A stretch of 12,889 nucleotides of DNA from Dwaynesavagella gallinarum (GCA_019120235.1 DWVN01000131.1:1-12889), one strand, 5' to 3'. Positions 1-6,026 are shown, numbered from the stretch's first letter. A program made the numbers and translations. The notes: generated from the letters alone by a model not told the origin.

Positions 1-156
1 AATTATTTTTGCAATACTTTTTACTGTAAATCCTAAAAAATCCAATAATTTTGCTACATTTTCATTTTTACCACACACACCAACAACAGTACAACCAATT
101 CCTCTTGAAGCTTCTTGACATTGATAACAAAGCATATTACCACCATCTTTAATCAT
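1..156 (-). CDS. hcp: Hybrid cluster protein (Hcp, hydroxylamine/NO reductase), 5' part only
   Basis: This is the N-terminal 52 codons of a gene that continues past the left edge. The protein begins MIKDGGNMLCYQCQEAS and carries four cysteines at residues 10, 13, 22 and 28. The spacing Cx2Cx8Cx5C is the N-terminal iron-sulfur cluster motif of class I-type Hcp. The following GVCGKNENVA stretch is also typical. Hcp proteins of anaerobes bind this cluster plus a hybrid Fe-S-O cluster and are linked to reduction of nitric oxide or hydroxylamine in the cytoplasm. The start could be ATG at 156 or ATG at 135. Most homologues start a few residues before the first CxxC, which favours 135, but AGGAAG (171-176) and GGTGT (164-168) lie upstream of 156. 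The family call is secure; the hybrid-cluster ligands lie outside the window. Confidence 0.9.
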   Translation of the reverse strand, partial: MIKDGGNMLCYQCQEASRGIGCTVVGVCGKNENVAKLLDFLGFTVKSIAKII

Positions 157-194
157 TACAATTACACCAACTTCCTAAAACATGTAATACATAG

Positions 195-242
195 ATTATA
201 AACTCTAAAAATAAAATGAAGGTGTAACACCTGTTACACCTT
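195..242 (-). promoter_or_regulatory. hcp promoter with Crp/Fnr-type operator
   Basis: A perfect inverted repeat with 11-bp arms and a 2-bp centre (219-242, core TGTAACACCTGTTACA) lies upstream of hcp. Reading toward hcp, a perfect -10 hexamer TATAAT occupies 200-195, giving an expected transcription start near 188 and a leader of about 32 nt. No -35 hexamer is evident. The repeat centre (230.5) is 33 bp from the centre of the -10 box, close to the 32 bp of class II Crp/Fnr activation at -41.5. A Crp/Fnr regulator gene lies 1.3 kb away. What is seen is the palindrome and its spacing; binding and activation are inferred. Confidence 0.6.
203..242 (-). terminator. Possible terminator of the nuclease-like gene, same inverted repeat as the hcp operator
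   Basis: The palindrome that looks like an operator also lies 41 nt beyond the stop codon of the minus-strand gene that ends at 284. As RNA it could form a 10-bp stem with an AGGU tetraloop, followed by a U-rich tail (TTCATTTTATTTTT, 218-205). That is a plausible rho-independent terminator separating this gene from hcp. The two roles are not exclusive. The perfect DNA symmetry and its placement relative to the -10 box favour the operator as a main function. Confidence 0.4.
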
Positions 243-283
243 TACATTTAATTAATATTAATCCTATAAAATCTTAAAGATTT

Positions 284-1366
284 CTATACATGAGTTTTAT
301 CTAGATACTTGTCTAGAGATTTCAATAATTCATTTTTATACTTATATATATCACTTATATTATCTATATAATATCTAACTTCCCTTTTATCTTCATCAGA
401 TATAGCTATGCTCTTCTTTGACGAATTAAAATATAATCTACACACCCATTTCCTAATATTAGATTGATATAATATTCCAAAATATCTTTCTACATCTTTA
501 TATCCTATATCCTCAACACTAACAAGTTCTGATAATATACTCCTTACTATATTAAAACCTTCTAATTCCTCTTCAGTAGTAACAACTTTATTATCAACAA
601 ATATATCTTCATTTTCTAACTCATCTATATTTACATCTTCATTTTCATCATTCTTACTATTATTTAATATACTCTTTATTTTATCATTCATAAAATCATT
701 AACAAACTGGTACATAGATTTTTTAACTATTGGCTTAAATTTATCTATAACACTTGTCGTCTTCGACCCAGTAAAAAAATCACTAATTATAAATTTAACA
801 AACTCACTTGATGGATTATTTAGCTGATCTGTTAACTGCTTAGTTATCAAATTCGTATACTTTAGCTCTGATGCAGCATTAAATATTGTATCTATATCAA
901 AATTATCTTTTGTAAATTTTTTCAACTCAGATATATGTAATTCATTTAAATCTAATAAATTTATCTCCAAAAAGGGTTGCTCGTCCATTTTATTAGATTC
1001 CTCTAAGTCCGTAAAAAACTTATATATTATACCATTGGTTAATATTGCAAATTTAGACTCTGTAGCTATAAAGTATCTAAATAATTGTGCATCATGATTA
1101 GTCAAAGTATCTTTTACACTCTTACACTCTATGAGAATAACTGGTTTTCCATCATTCATTATTGCGTAATCTACTTTCTCACCTTTTTTAGTTCCTACAT
1201 CAGCCACATACTCTGGTACAAATTCCATTGGATTAAAGACATCATAATCTAACAAACTAAAAAATGGCATAACTAAAGCTGTCTTTGTTGCTTCTTCTGT
1301 TAATAAATTATCCCTCATAATCTCTATTTTTTTCGCATGTTGTCTTAACTTATCTATAAAATCCAT
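284..1366 (-). CDS. Orphan HsdR_N-type nuclease-like protein (PD-(D/E)XK fold)
   Basis: This 360-residue protein resembles stand-alone proteins built on the N-terminal nuclease domain of type I restriction HsdR subunits. Visible signature: an N-terminal helix with E24/E25 and T27, then KVDYAI with D66, then a strand ending in IECKS with E80 and K82. This gives the D...ExK catalytic triad. It is followed by Q94 and Y98 in QLFRYF and by a TNG...Y-x-F-F-T-D stretch (110-120), also typical of the domain. An acidic linker around residues 235-260 leads to a C-terminal domain ending in DIYKYKNELLKSLDKYL. No helicase motor, HsdM or HsdS is nearby, so this is not a complete restriction system. GGAGG at 1380-1376 supports the start. 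It sits between hcp and a Crp/Fnr regulator, an unexpected place. DNA cleavage is inferred from the residues; the biological role is unknown. Confidence 0.75.
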   Translation of the reverse strand: MDFIDKLRQHAKKIEIMRDNLLTEEATKTALVMPFFSLLDYDVFNPMEFVPEYVADVGTKKGEKVDYAIMNDGKPVILIECKSVKDTLTNHDAQLFRYFIATESKFAILTNGIIYKFFTDLEESNKMDEQPFLEINLLDLNELHISELKKFTKDNFDIDTIFNAASELKYTNLITKQLTDQLNNPSSEFVKFIISDFFTGSKTTSVIDKFKPIVKKSMYQFVNDFMNDKIKSILNNSKNDENEDVNIDELENEDIFVDNKVVTTEEELEGFNIVRSILSELVSVEDIGYKDVERYFGILYQSNIRKWVCRLYFNSSKKSIAISDEDKREVRYYIDNISDIYKYKNELLKSLDKYLDKTHV

Positions 1367-1465
1367 TATACTTTGCCTCCAAATATCATTATTATCAAAT
1401 CATCTATAATTAATAATTCACAAATTTTATTATATATTATGATTATATAAATTTCATTAAAAACA

Positions 1466-1510
1466 TTGAGTCTCAATTTAGTTGTTCTAAATATCACTAA
1501 ATAGTATAAT
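1466..1510 (+). promoter_or_regulatory. Promoter of the Crp/Fnr regulator gene, with a small palindrome
   Basis: TTGTTC (1482-1487) and a perfect -10 TATAAT (1505-1510) are separated by 17 bp and point at the regulator gene, with an expected start near 1517. Just upstream of the -35 lies a short inverted repeat, TTGAGTCTCAA (1466-1476), which could be an operator. It does not match the GTAAC/GTTAC palindrome in front of hcp. The remainder of the 190-bp spacer (1367-1556) holds only the ribosome sites of the two divergent genes and AT-rich DNA. Confidence 0.5.
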
Positions 1511-1556
1511 CAACAATAATCGCCAAGTAATTAAACTTCTATATAAGGAGAAAATT

Positions 1557-2210
1557 ATGATAATTAAAAACTTACTAGAAACCAATTTATTTAAAGGATG
1601 TAATTATGAAAATATAAAATCAATTATCAATGAAAATTATATTAACATAAAAAAATATAAGAAAAATTCCATAATAGTTCAAGAGTATGAAGAATGTGTA
1701 CATATAAGCATAATAATAAAAGGCTCTTTATATATAAATCAACTTCTTGAAAATGGAGATACTCTACGCATAAGATTGTATAAAGAAAATGATGCTTTTG
1801 AATGTGCCTTATTTGGAAGTAACAACAAAAATTATCCATTTTCACTTATTTCATATGAAGATACAGAAATAATACATATACCCTTTAATCAAATAAACTC
1901 TCTTTTAATAGGTGATAAAATTTTTATGATGAACTTTATAAAAATGCTTTCAAACAACATTACTTCCCTTAAAGATAAAATAAAAATCTTAAGTTTGAAA
2001 AGTATTCGAGATAAACTTCTCTACTATTTATCAAAAAATACAAAAAATGGTATAACTCATATGAATCATACCAAAACAGAAATATCAAAAATTTTAGGAA
2101 TTGCTCGCGGCTCTATATCAAGAGAACTTAAAAAAATGGAACAAGAAAATATTATACAATTCATAGATAAAAAAACATTAAAAATACTCACTAATAATTT
2201 AAACATTTAA
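1557..2210 (+). CDS. Crp/Fnr-family transcriptional regulator, probable HcpR-like activator
   Basis: The 217-residue protein has the Crp/Fnr layout. A cyclic-nucleotide-binding-type beta-barrel spans about residues 10-115 (IKGSLYINQLLENGDTLRI, then DAFECALFG). A long dimerisation helix follows at about 120-145, then a C-terminal winged helix. In the helix-turn-helix (about 172-193) the recognition helix reads ARGSISREL. R184 and R189 align with the two DNA-contacting arginines of Crp, while Crp's glutamate is replaced by G185. Cysteines occur only at 15, 47 and 83, so there is no Fnr-style N-terminal [4Fe-4S] motif. AAGGAG seven nucleotides before the ATG supports the start. Regulators of this family near hcp often control it in response to nitrosative stress; here the assignment rests on proximity and on the GTAAC/GTTAC palindrome at the hcp promoter. 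The effector is unknown. Confidence 0.8.
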   Translation: MIIKNLLETNLFKGCNYENIKSIINENYINIKKYKKNSIIVQEYEECVHISIIIKGSLYINQLLENGDTLRIRLYKENDAFECALFGSNNKNYPFSLISYEDTEIIHIPFNQINSLLIGDKIFMMNFIKMLSNNITSLKDKIKILSLKSIRDKLLYYLSKNTKNGITHMNHTKTEISKILGIARGSISRELKKMEQENIIQFIDKKTLKILTNNLNI

Positions 2211-2237
2211 AATTCCTTTTTATTTGTTTTTCCAAAT

Positions 2238-2645
2238 TTAAATATTAGAATAAACTTCATAAAGATTTTTAAGTTCTTTATCAATGCGAACTGGTTTAAA
2301 ATTTTTTTTACTTACGCAAACAATTGTAACTAAAGCACTAACTTTTTCTTCATTTTTGTCATTTAAAATTGTTTGCTTGTAAATTGTTTTTATTTGGGTA
2401 CTTTTATAAATTTCCGTTTCAACTCTTATACTTTCGCCATATCTAGCAGGATTTAAAAATTTTATCTCCATAGAATAAACTGGAAACAAATATCCAATTT
2501 TTTCAAAATCCATCATATTAAATCCAACATCTTTTAAAAAATTTGTTCTTCCTATTTCCATCCAAACAAGATAATTTGAATGATAAACAACCCCCATTTG
2601 ATCAGTTTCCGAATATCTAACTTCAATTTCTCTTACTGATTTCAT
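2238..2645 (-). CDS. Acyl-CoA thioesterase, YbgC/4-hydroxybenzoyl-CoA thioesterase type (hot-dog fold)
   Basis: A 135-residue single hot-dog-domain protein. The catalytic loop reads YSETDQMGVVYHSNYLVW, with the conserved aspartate at residue 15 and the GVVYHSNY segment that shapes the CoA-thioester site. The next helix carries the usual E-x-x-R (MEIGRTNFL). Such enzymes hydrolyse acyl-CoA or acyl-ACP thioesters in the cytoplasm; the acyl chain cannot be read from sequence. An upstream ATG at 2678 is in frame, but it overlaps the end of purB and has no ribosome site. The ATG at 2645 has a perfect AAGGAGG (2657-2651), so it is taken as the start. It lies 19 nt downstream of the purB stop and is probably co-transcribed with it. 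Confidence 0.88.
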   Translation of the reverse strand: MKSVREIEVRYSETDQMGVVYHSNYLVWMEIGRTNFLKDVGFNMMDFEKIGYLFPVYSMEIKFLNPARYGESIRVETEIYKSTQIKTIYKQTILNDKNEEKVSALVTIVCVSKKNFKPVRIDKELKNLYEVYSNI

Positions 2646-2664
2646 TTTTTCCTCCTTGAACAAA

Positions 2665-3960
2665 TTATAAAATTCCAACTCTTTTTAAAATCGTATCTAC
2701 ATTTCTCAAATGATACTCAATAGAAAAACTATCTTCAATTTCATCTTTTGTTAAACGCTTTAATATTTTTTCACTTTCAAACAAAATATCTTTAAAATTT
2801 CTACCACTTGTCCAAGAACTCATAGAAAGAGGTTGAATTATATCATACGCTTCCTCTCTCGACAAACCTTTATCAATTAATTTTGTCATTACTCTTTGAG
2901 AAAATATAACTCCATTTGTTTTATTTATATTTTTAATCATATTGTCTTCAAAAACCACAAGATTTTCCAAAATATTTGTAAACCTATTTAACATATAATC
3001 AATCAAAATCGTAGAATCTGGTAGAATTATTCTTTCAGCACTTGAATGTGAAATATCTCTTTCATGCCACAATTGTATATTTTCAAAAGCAGAAACCATA
3101 TATCCTCTTAAAACTCTAGCACACCCAGCAATATTTTCACTCGAAATTGGATTTCTTTTATGTGGCATAGCACTTGATCCTTTTTGTCCCGAAGAAAAAA
3201 ACTCTTCAACTTCACGAACTTCTGTTCTTTGAAGATGTCTTATTTCTATACCAATTTTTTCAAGTGTTGAACCAATTAAAGAAATAATTGAAATATATGT
3301 AGCATGTCTATCTCTTTGAAGAGTCTGAGTTGAAATATTTGATGAAATTAAACCTAATTTTTCACAAACATAATCTTGAACAAAAGGTTCTGTATTTGCA
3401 AAAGTTCCAACAGCTCCACTTATTTTTCCAACTTCAACTTCTCGAGATGCTAACTTAAATCTCTCAAAATTTCTTTTCATCTCATCATACCACAATGCAA
3501 ACTTGAGACCAAAACAAGTTATGTCTGCATGAACTCCATGAGTTCTTCCAATACACGGAGTATTTTTATATTTAATCGCCTTTTCCTTTAAAACTTCAAG
3601 AATTTTTTGTATATCATTTTTTATAATATCATTTGCTTGTTTCAATAAATATCCATAAGCAGTATCAACAACATCTGTACTCGTTAGTCCATAATGAACC
3701 CATTTTTTTTCATCACCTAAAGATTCACTAACTGCTCTAGTAAAAGCTACAACATCATGACGAGTTTCTTTTTCCAATTCATAAATTCTATCTAAATCAA
3801 ATTTTCCATTTTCCCAAAGTTTTTTAACATCATATTTAGGAATAATTCCTAATTTTTCAAATGCTTCACTCGCAAAAAATTCAACCTTCAACCAAGCATC
3901 AAATTTATTTTTATCAGACCAAACATTTAACATTTCTTTTCTCGAATATCTTTGAATCAT
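2665..3960 (-). CDS. purB: Adenylosuccinate lyase
   Basis: The 431-residue length is that of the bacterial PurB family. The enzyme splits adenylosuccinate to AMP and fumarate, and also acts on SAICAR in de novo purine synthesis. The catalytic residues fall at the same numbers as in the Bacillus enzyme: H68 (TRHDV), H89 (HYGLTSTDVVD) and H141 (GRTHGVHA). The mobile signature loop GSSAMPHKRNP has S262/S263 as the catalytic serine pair. The fold is the all-helical fumarase/aspartase superfamily, active as a homotetramer. The start ATG at 3960 has AGAGGT just upstream. It is divergent from purA across 127 bp, so both enzymes of the IMP-to-AMP branch share one control region. I see no purine riboswitch in that spacer. 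Confidence 0.96.
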   Translation of the reverse strand: MIQRYSRKEMLNVWSDKNKFDAWLKVEFFASEAFEKLGIIPKYDVKKLWENGKFDLDRIYELEKETRHDVVAFTRAVSESLGDEKKWVHYGLTSTDVVDTAYGYLLKQANDIIKNDIQKILEVLKEKAIKYKNTPCIGRTHGVHADITCFGLKFALWYDEMKRNFERFKLASREVEVGKISGAVGTFANTEPFVQDYVCEKLGLISSNISTQTLQRDRHATYISIISLIGSTLEKIGIEIRHLQRTEVREVEEFFSSGQKGSSAMPHKRNPISSENIAGCARVLRGYMVSAFENIQLWHERDISHSSAERIILPDSTILIDYMLNRFTNILENLVVFEDNMIKNINKTNGVIFSQRVMTKLIDKGLSREEAYDIIQPLSMSSWTSGRNFKDILFESEKILKRLTKDEIEDSFSIEYHLRNVDTILKRVGIL

Positions 3961-4050
3961 AACTACCTCTTCAAAAAATTTTTTACAAAAATAATTCCAT
4001 AATCACTTAAAATAATTCTAACTAAAAATAGAGCTAAATTCCACAAAATT

Positions 4051-4080
4051 TGTTATACTTAAATCAAAAAATACAAGGAG
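4051..4080 (+). promoter_or_regulatory. purA promoter (extended -10) and ribosome site
   Basis: TGTTATACT (4051-4059) is an extended -10 element, TG-N-TATACT, with no good -35 box 17 bp upstream. Transcription would start near 4066. AAGGAG (4075-4080) lies 7 nt before the purA ATG, so the leader is very short and leaves no room for a riboswitch. No convincing purB promoter was found on the other strand of this spacer. Confidence 0.5.
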
Positions 4081-4087
4081 TTTAATT

Positions 4088-5356
4088 ATGAATTCATTAG
4101 TTATTGTTGGAACTGGATGGGGGGACGAAGGAAAGGGAAAAATAACAGATTATCTTTCCAAAAAATTTGATATTTGTGTAAGATTTCAAGGTGGAAACAA
4201 TGCTGGACATACTATAAAATTTAACAACAACAAGTACGCTCTTAATTTAATTCCATCAGGTATTTTTAATCAAAACATTCAAAACATAATGTCAAACGGA
4301 ATGGTTATAGACTTAAAAGCTTTAGTTAACGAAATTGATATACTTAAATCAAAAGGTTTTGATTGTGGAAACTTACATATTTCAGATAGAGCACATGTTT
4401 TATTTCCATATCACATACAACTTGACGAAATTTTCGAAAATATAAAGGGAAATGATAAAGTTGGAACAACTAAAAAAGGTATTGGTCCTTGCTACACAGA
4501 TAAAGCAATGCGAATAGGTATTAGAATTGGAGATTTATTAAACAAAGATTCTTTTTACAAAAAACTTTCTCAAAATGTTGAATACGTAAACAAACTTTTA
4601 TCAATTTTTAATTCTACAACTTTTAATGTAAATGAACTTTATAATGAATATACTTCCTACGCTAACATAATAAAACCACACATAAAAGATACATCTTTAT
4701 TTCTAATGAATGCTTTAAACGAAAACAAAAAAATATTATTTGAAGGTGCTCAAGGCATAATGTTATGTTTAGATCACGGTACATATCCATACGTTACAAG
4801 TTCATCACCATCTGCTGCATCTGTTGCCTTAAATTGTGGTATACCTCCTCAAAGCATACAAAAAGTTTTAGGAATTACAAAATCTTATGCAACTCGCGTT
4901 GGTGAAGGAGTATTTCCAACAGAACTTTTCTCTGACATTTCAAATACAATCCGTGAAACTGCTCATGAATATGGAACAACAACTGGAAGAGCTAGAAGAA
5001 TTGGCTGGCTTGATACTGTAGTTTTAAAACATGGAAAAAGAATTTCTGGAATTACAGACTTAGCAATTACTCTATTAGATGTATTAACAGGATTTGAAAA
5101 ATTAAAAATATGTACTTCTTACATGTTAGATGGAAAAGAAATAGATTACATTCCATCAACAATAGAAGAACTTAATAAATGTAAACCTGTTTATATTGAA
5201 TTAGATGGATGGTATGAAGATATTTCAAATGTTAAATCTTTTAATAATCTTCCTAAAAATGCAAAAAATTATATACATAAAATTGAAGAAATTACTGGAA
5301 TAAATGTTTCTATAATTTCTGTAGGCCCTGATAGAGAACAAACAATTGAAAAATAA
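4088..5356 (+). CDS. purA: Adenylosuccinate synthetase
   Basis: The 422-residue protein catalyses the GTP-dependent joining of IMP and aspartate, the first step from IMP to AMP; PurB encoded on the other strand completes the conversion. The N-terminal loop GTGWGDEGKGK contains catalytic D13, and GGNNAGHT contains H41, both at the numbers used for the E. coli enzyme. Other family blocks are present in order: the TTKKGIGPCYTDKAMR region, GITKSYATRVGEGVFPTEL, TTTGRARRIGWLD (IMP and GTP binding) and GPDREQTI near the C-terminus. Length and motifs are normal and nothing suggests damage. It is followed after 60 bp by the selenoprotein gene on the same strand, which appears to have its own promoter overlapping the purA stop codon. 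Confidence 0.97.
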   Translation: MNSLVIVGTGWGDEGKGKITDYLSKKFDICVRFQGGNNAGHTIKFNNNKYALNLIPSGIFNQNIQNIMSNGMVIDLKALVNEIDILKSKGFDCGNLHISDRAHVLFPYHIQLDEIFENIKGNDKVGTTKKGIGPCYTDKAMRIGIRIGDLLNKDSFYKKLSQNVEYVNKLLSIFNSTTFNVNELYNEYTSYANIIKPHIKDTSLFLMNALNENKKILFEGAQGIMLCLDHGTYPYVTSSSPSAASVALNCGIPPQSIQKVLGITKSYATRVGEGVFPTELFSDISNTIRETAHEYGTTTGRARRIGWLDTVVLKHGKRISGITDLAITLLDVLTGFEKLKICTSYMLDGKEIDYIPSTIEELNKCKPVYIELDGWYEDISNVKSFNNLPKNAKNYIHKIEEITGINVSIISVGPDREQTIEK

Positions 5357-5373
5357 AAATAATTCGCTATAAT
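5346..5373 (+). promoter_or_regulatory. Promoter of the glutaredoxin-like selenoprotein gene
   Basis: TTGAAA (5346-5351) and TATAAT (5368-5373) are separated by 16 bp. The -35 box lies in the last codons of purA. The expected start is near 5380, giving a leader of about 37 nt that ends in AAGAGGTG (5403-5410), 6 nt before the ATG. Read-through from purA is also possible, since no strong purA terminator is visible. Confidence 0.5.
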
Positions 5374-5416
5374 TATGAGAAAACTATAAAAAAATTTTAT
5401 TTAAGAGGTGATTACG

Positions 5417-5683
5417 ATGTACGATATAAAAATTTATGGAAACGATAAATGACAAGCTTGTATTATGTTGAAAGAGGATCTTTCAAAAAAAAATATAAAC
5501 TATGAATACATAAACATTTTAGAAAGTATGGCAAATTTAAAAGAATATCTTTATTTTAGAGACAATAATGAACTTTTTGATGAATATAAAGCAAATCAAA
5601 AACTTGGAATTCCATTAGTAGTTGTTAAATCAGACAATGAAACAAAATTATTTATTGAACGTCATAAAGCTGACTTTATATAA
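5417..5683 (+). CDS. Glutaredoxin-like selenoprotein with a UxxC redox motif (in-frame TGA = selenocysteine 12)
   Basis: This reads as an 88-residue thioredoxin-fold protein if the TGA at 5450-5452 is decoded as selenocysteine. The first strand and active site read MYDIKIYGNDK-U-QAC, so U12 and C15 form UxxC in place of the usual CxxC. The cis-proline loop is GIP-LVVV (P66), as in glutaredoxins, and the C-terminus is charged. AAGAGGTG sits 6 nt before the ATG at 5417. A plain ORF search would start at the internal ATG 5465, which lacks a ribosome site and would delete the first strand and the active site. The downstream hairpin (5459-5497) meets the bacterial SECIS pattern. Sec-containing glutaredoxins are known in clostridia. 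The likely role is thiol-disulfide or peroxide-linked redox chemistry in the cytoplasm. Reading TGA as tryptophan or as a nonsense mutation is much less likely. Confidence 0.85.
5459..5497 (+). promoter_or_regulatory. SECIS-like hairpin for UGA recoding
   Basis: Directly after the UGA lies TTGAAAGAGGATCTTTCAA (5468-5486), a perfect 7-bp stem with a 5-nt loop AGGAU. The loop has G at its second position and starts 22 nt after the UGA, both within the accepted limits for bacterial SECIS elements (G in the first two loop positions, 16-37 nt spacing). A weaker lower stem pairs 5459-5464 with 5492-5497 across an internal loop. SelB would bind this element to insert selenocysteine. The stem lies inside coding sequence and is fully compatible with the reading frame. 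Confidence 0.75.
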
Positions 5684-5710
5684 ATTCCGTAAATAATCTT
5701 ATTTTCATTA

Positions 5711-5739
5711 TTGAATAAAATATATTTTTAATGGATAAT
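5711..5739 (+). promoter_or_regulatory. sigmaA-like promoter in front of the rod-like RNA
   Basis: TTGAAT (5711-5716), a 17-bp spacer and GATAAT (5734-5739) form a good sigmaA-type promoter. The expected transcription start is near 5746, exactly where the 5' strand of the long rod structure begins (5748). No open reading frame with a ribosome site follows it before the T-tract at 5877-5890. Confidence 0.55.
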
Positions 5740-5745
5740 ATATTA

Positions 5746-5890
5746 GTGGAAACCATTTAAGAATTTATAAGATTAGATTTTGTACTTATGTTTAATATAA
5801 ACATCTATTTAAAGTATAAAGTTTAAGCACGTAGATTATTTATTAAAACTGCACCTTATAATTCTTACGTGGTTTCTTTATTTTTTGTTT
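5746..5890 (+). ncRNA. Candidate structured small RNA with a long rod fold, family unassigned
   Basis: Between the selenoprotein gene and the micro-gene, the plus-strand transcript folds into a long irregular rod. The closing helix pairs 5749-5755 (GAAACCA) with 5870-5876 (TGGTTTC). It continues through a wobble, a mismatch and a pair into 5759-5771 paired with 5855-5866, 12 bp with one bulged U. An apical helix of 15 consecutive pairs (5773-5787 with 5812-5826, including three G-U) is capped by a 6-bp hairpin (5788-5793/5799-5804, loop AATAT). A 28-nt single-sided loop lies at 5827-5854. A T-tract (5877-5890) follows at once and would end transcription. There is a promoter at the right place, and no coding potential is apparent. 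A rod with a one-sided bulge recalls 6S RNA, but it is shorter and lacks a clear two-sided bubble. I do not claim a family. Confidence 0.6.
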
Positions 5891-5932
5891 GACTTTAAAG
5901 AGATTTAATAAGATAATATCCCCATAAGGAGG
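5889..5932 (+). promoter_or_regulatory. sigmaA promoter and ribosome site of the 28-codon gene
   Basis: TTGACT (5889-5894), exactly 17 bp, then GATAAT (5912-5917) is one of the best promoters in the window. The start is expected near 5924, so the leader is only about 16 nt and consists almost wholly of the ribosome site AAGGAGG (5926-5932), 7 nt before the ATG. The compact promoter plus ribosome site strongly supports expression of the tiny gene behind it. Confidence 0.65.
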
Positions 5933-5939
5933 AATTTCT

Positions 5940-6026
5940 ATGTCGAAATCTACGATATATTTACTACGAAGAATAATTTTTTGTATTTTATTTTTCTTTT
6001 TAGGATGTTTAATAGGATTTATTTAA
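5940..6026 (+). CDS. 28-residue single-span membrane protein, function unknown
   Basis: A short open frame too small for usual gene calling. The peptide starts MSKSTIYLLRR, a basic N-terminus, and continues as one hydrophobic segment (residues 12-28) with many Phe, Ile and Leu, two cysteines (15, 23) and a GxxxG-type pair (G22, G26), ending at the membrane segment. A perfect AAGGAGG lies 7 nt upstream, with a strong promoter in front of it. It stops at 6026, and the first base of the convergent scpB stop codon is 6027, so the two genes abut with no spacer. By shape it could be a small regulatory membrane peptide or a type I toxin-like peptide; I recognise no family. The controls in front argue for a real gene more strongly than the peptide itself does. 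Confidence 0.6.
   Translation: MSKSTIYLLRRIIFCILFFFLGCLIGFI

Noticed and set aside
2646..2678. Longer thioesterase N-terminus from ATG 2678
   Set aside because: It overlaps the end of purB, has no ribosome site, and adds residues that do not belong to the hot-dog domain; the ATG at 2645 has AAGGAGG.
3961..4087. Purine riboswitch or a shared PurR-type operator between purA and purB
   Set aside because: The purA leader is only about 20 nt, and no conserved aptamer core or convincing inverted repeat was seen in the 127-bp spacer.
5450..5452. TGA as a nonsense mutation or as a reassigned tryptophan codon
   Set aside because: It stands exactly at the first position of a CxxC redox motif, is followed by a SECIS-like hairpin, and other genes use TGG for tryptophan with no in-frame TGA. 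Genome-level proof is not available here.
5465..5683. A separate 72-residue protein starting at ATG 5465
   Set aside because: There is no ribosome site before this ATG, and it would lack the first strand and the redox motif of the fold. It is the back part of the selenoprotein frame beginning at 5417.
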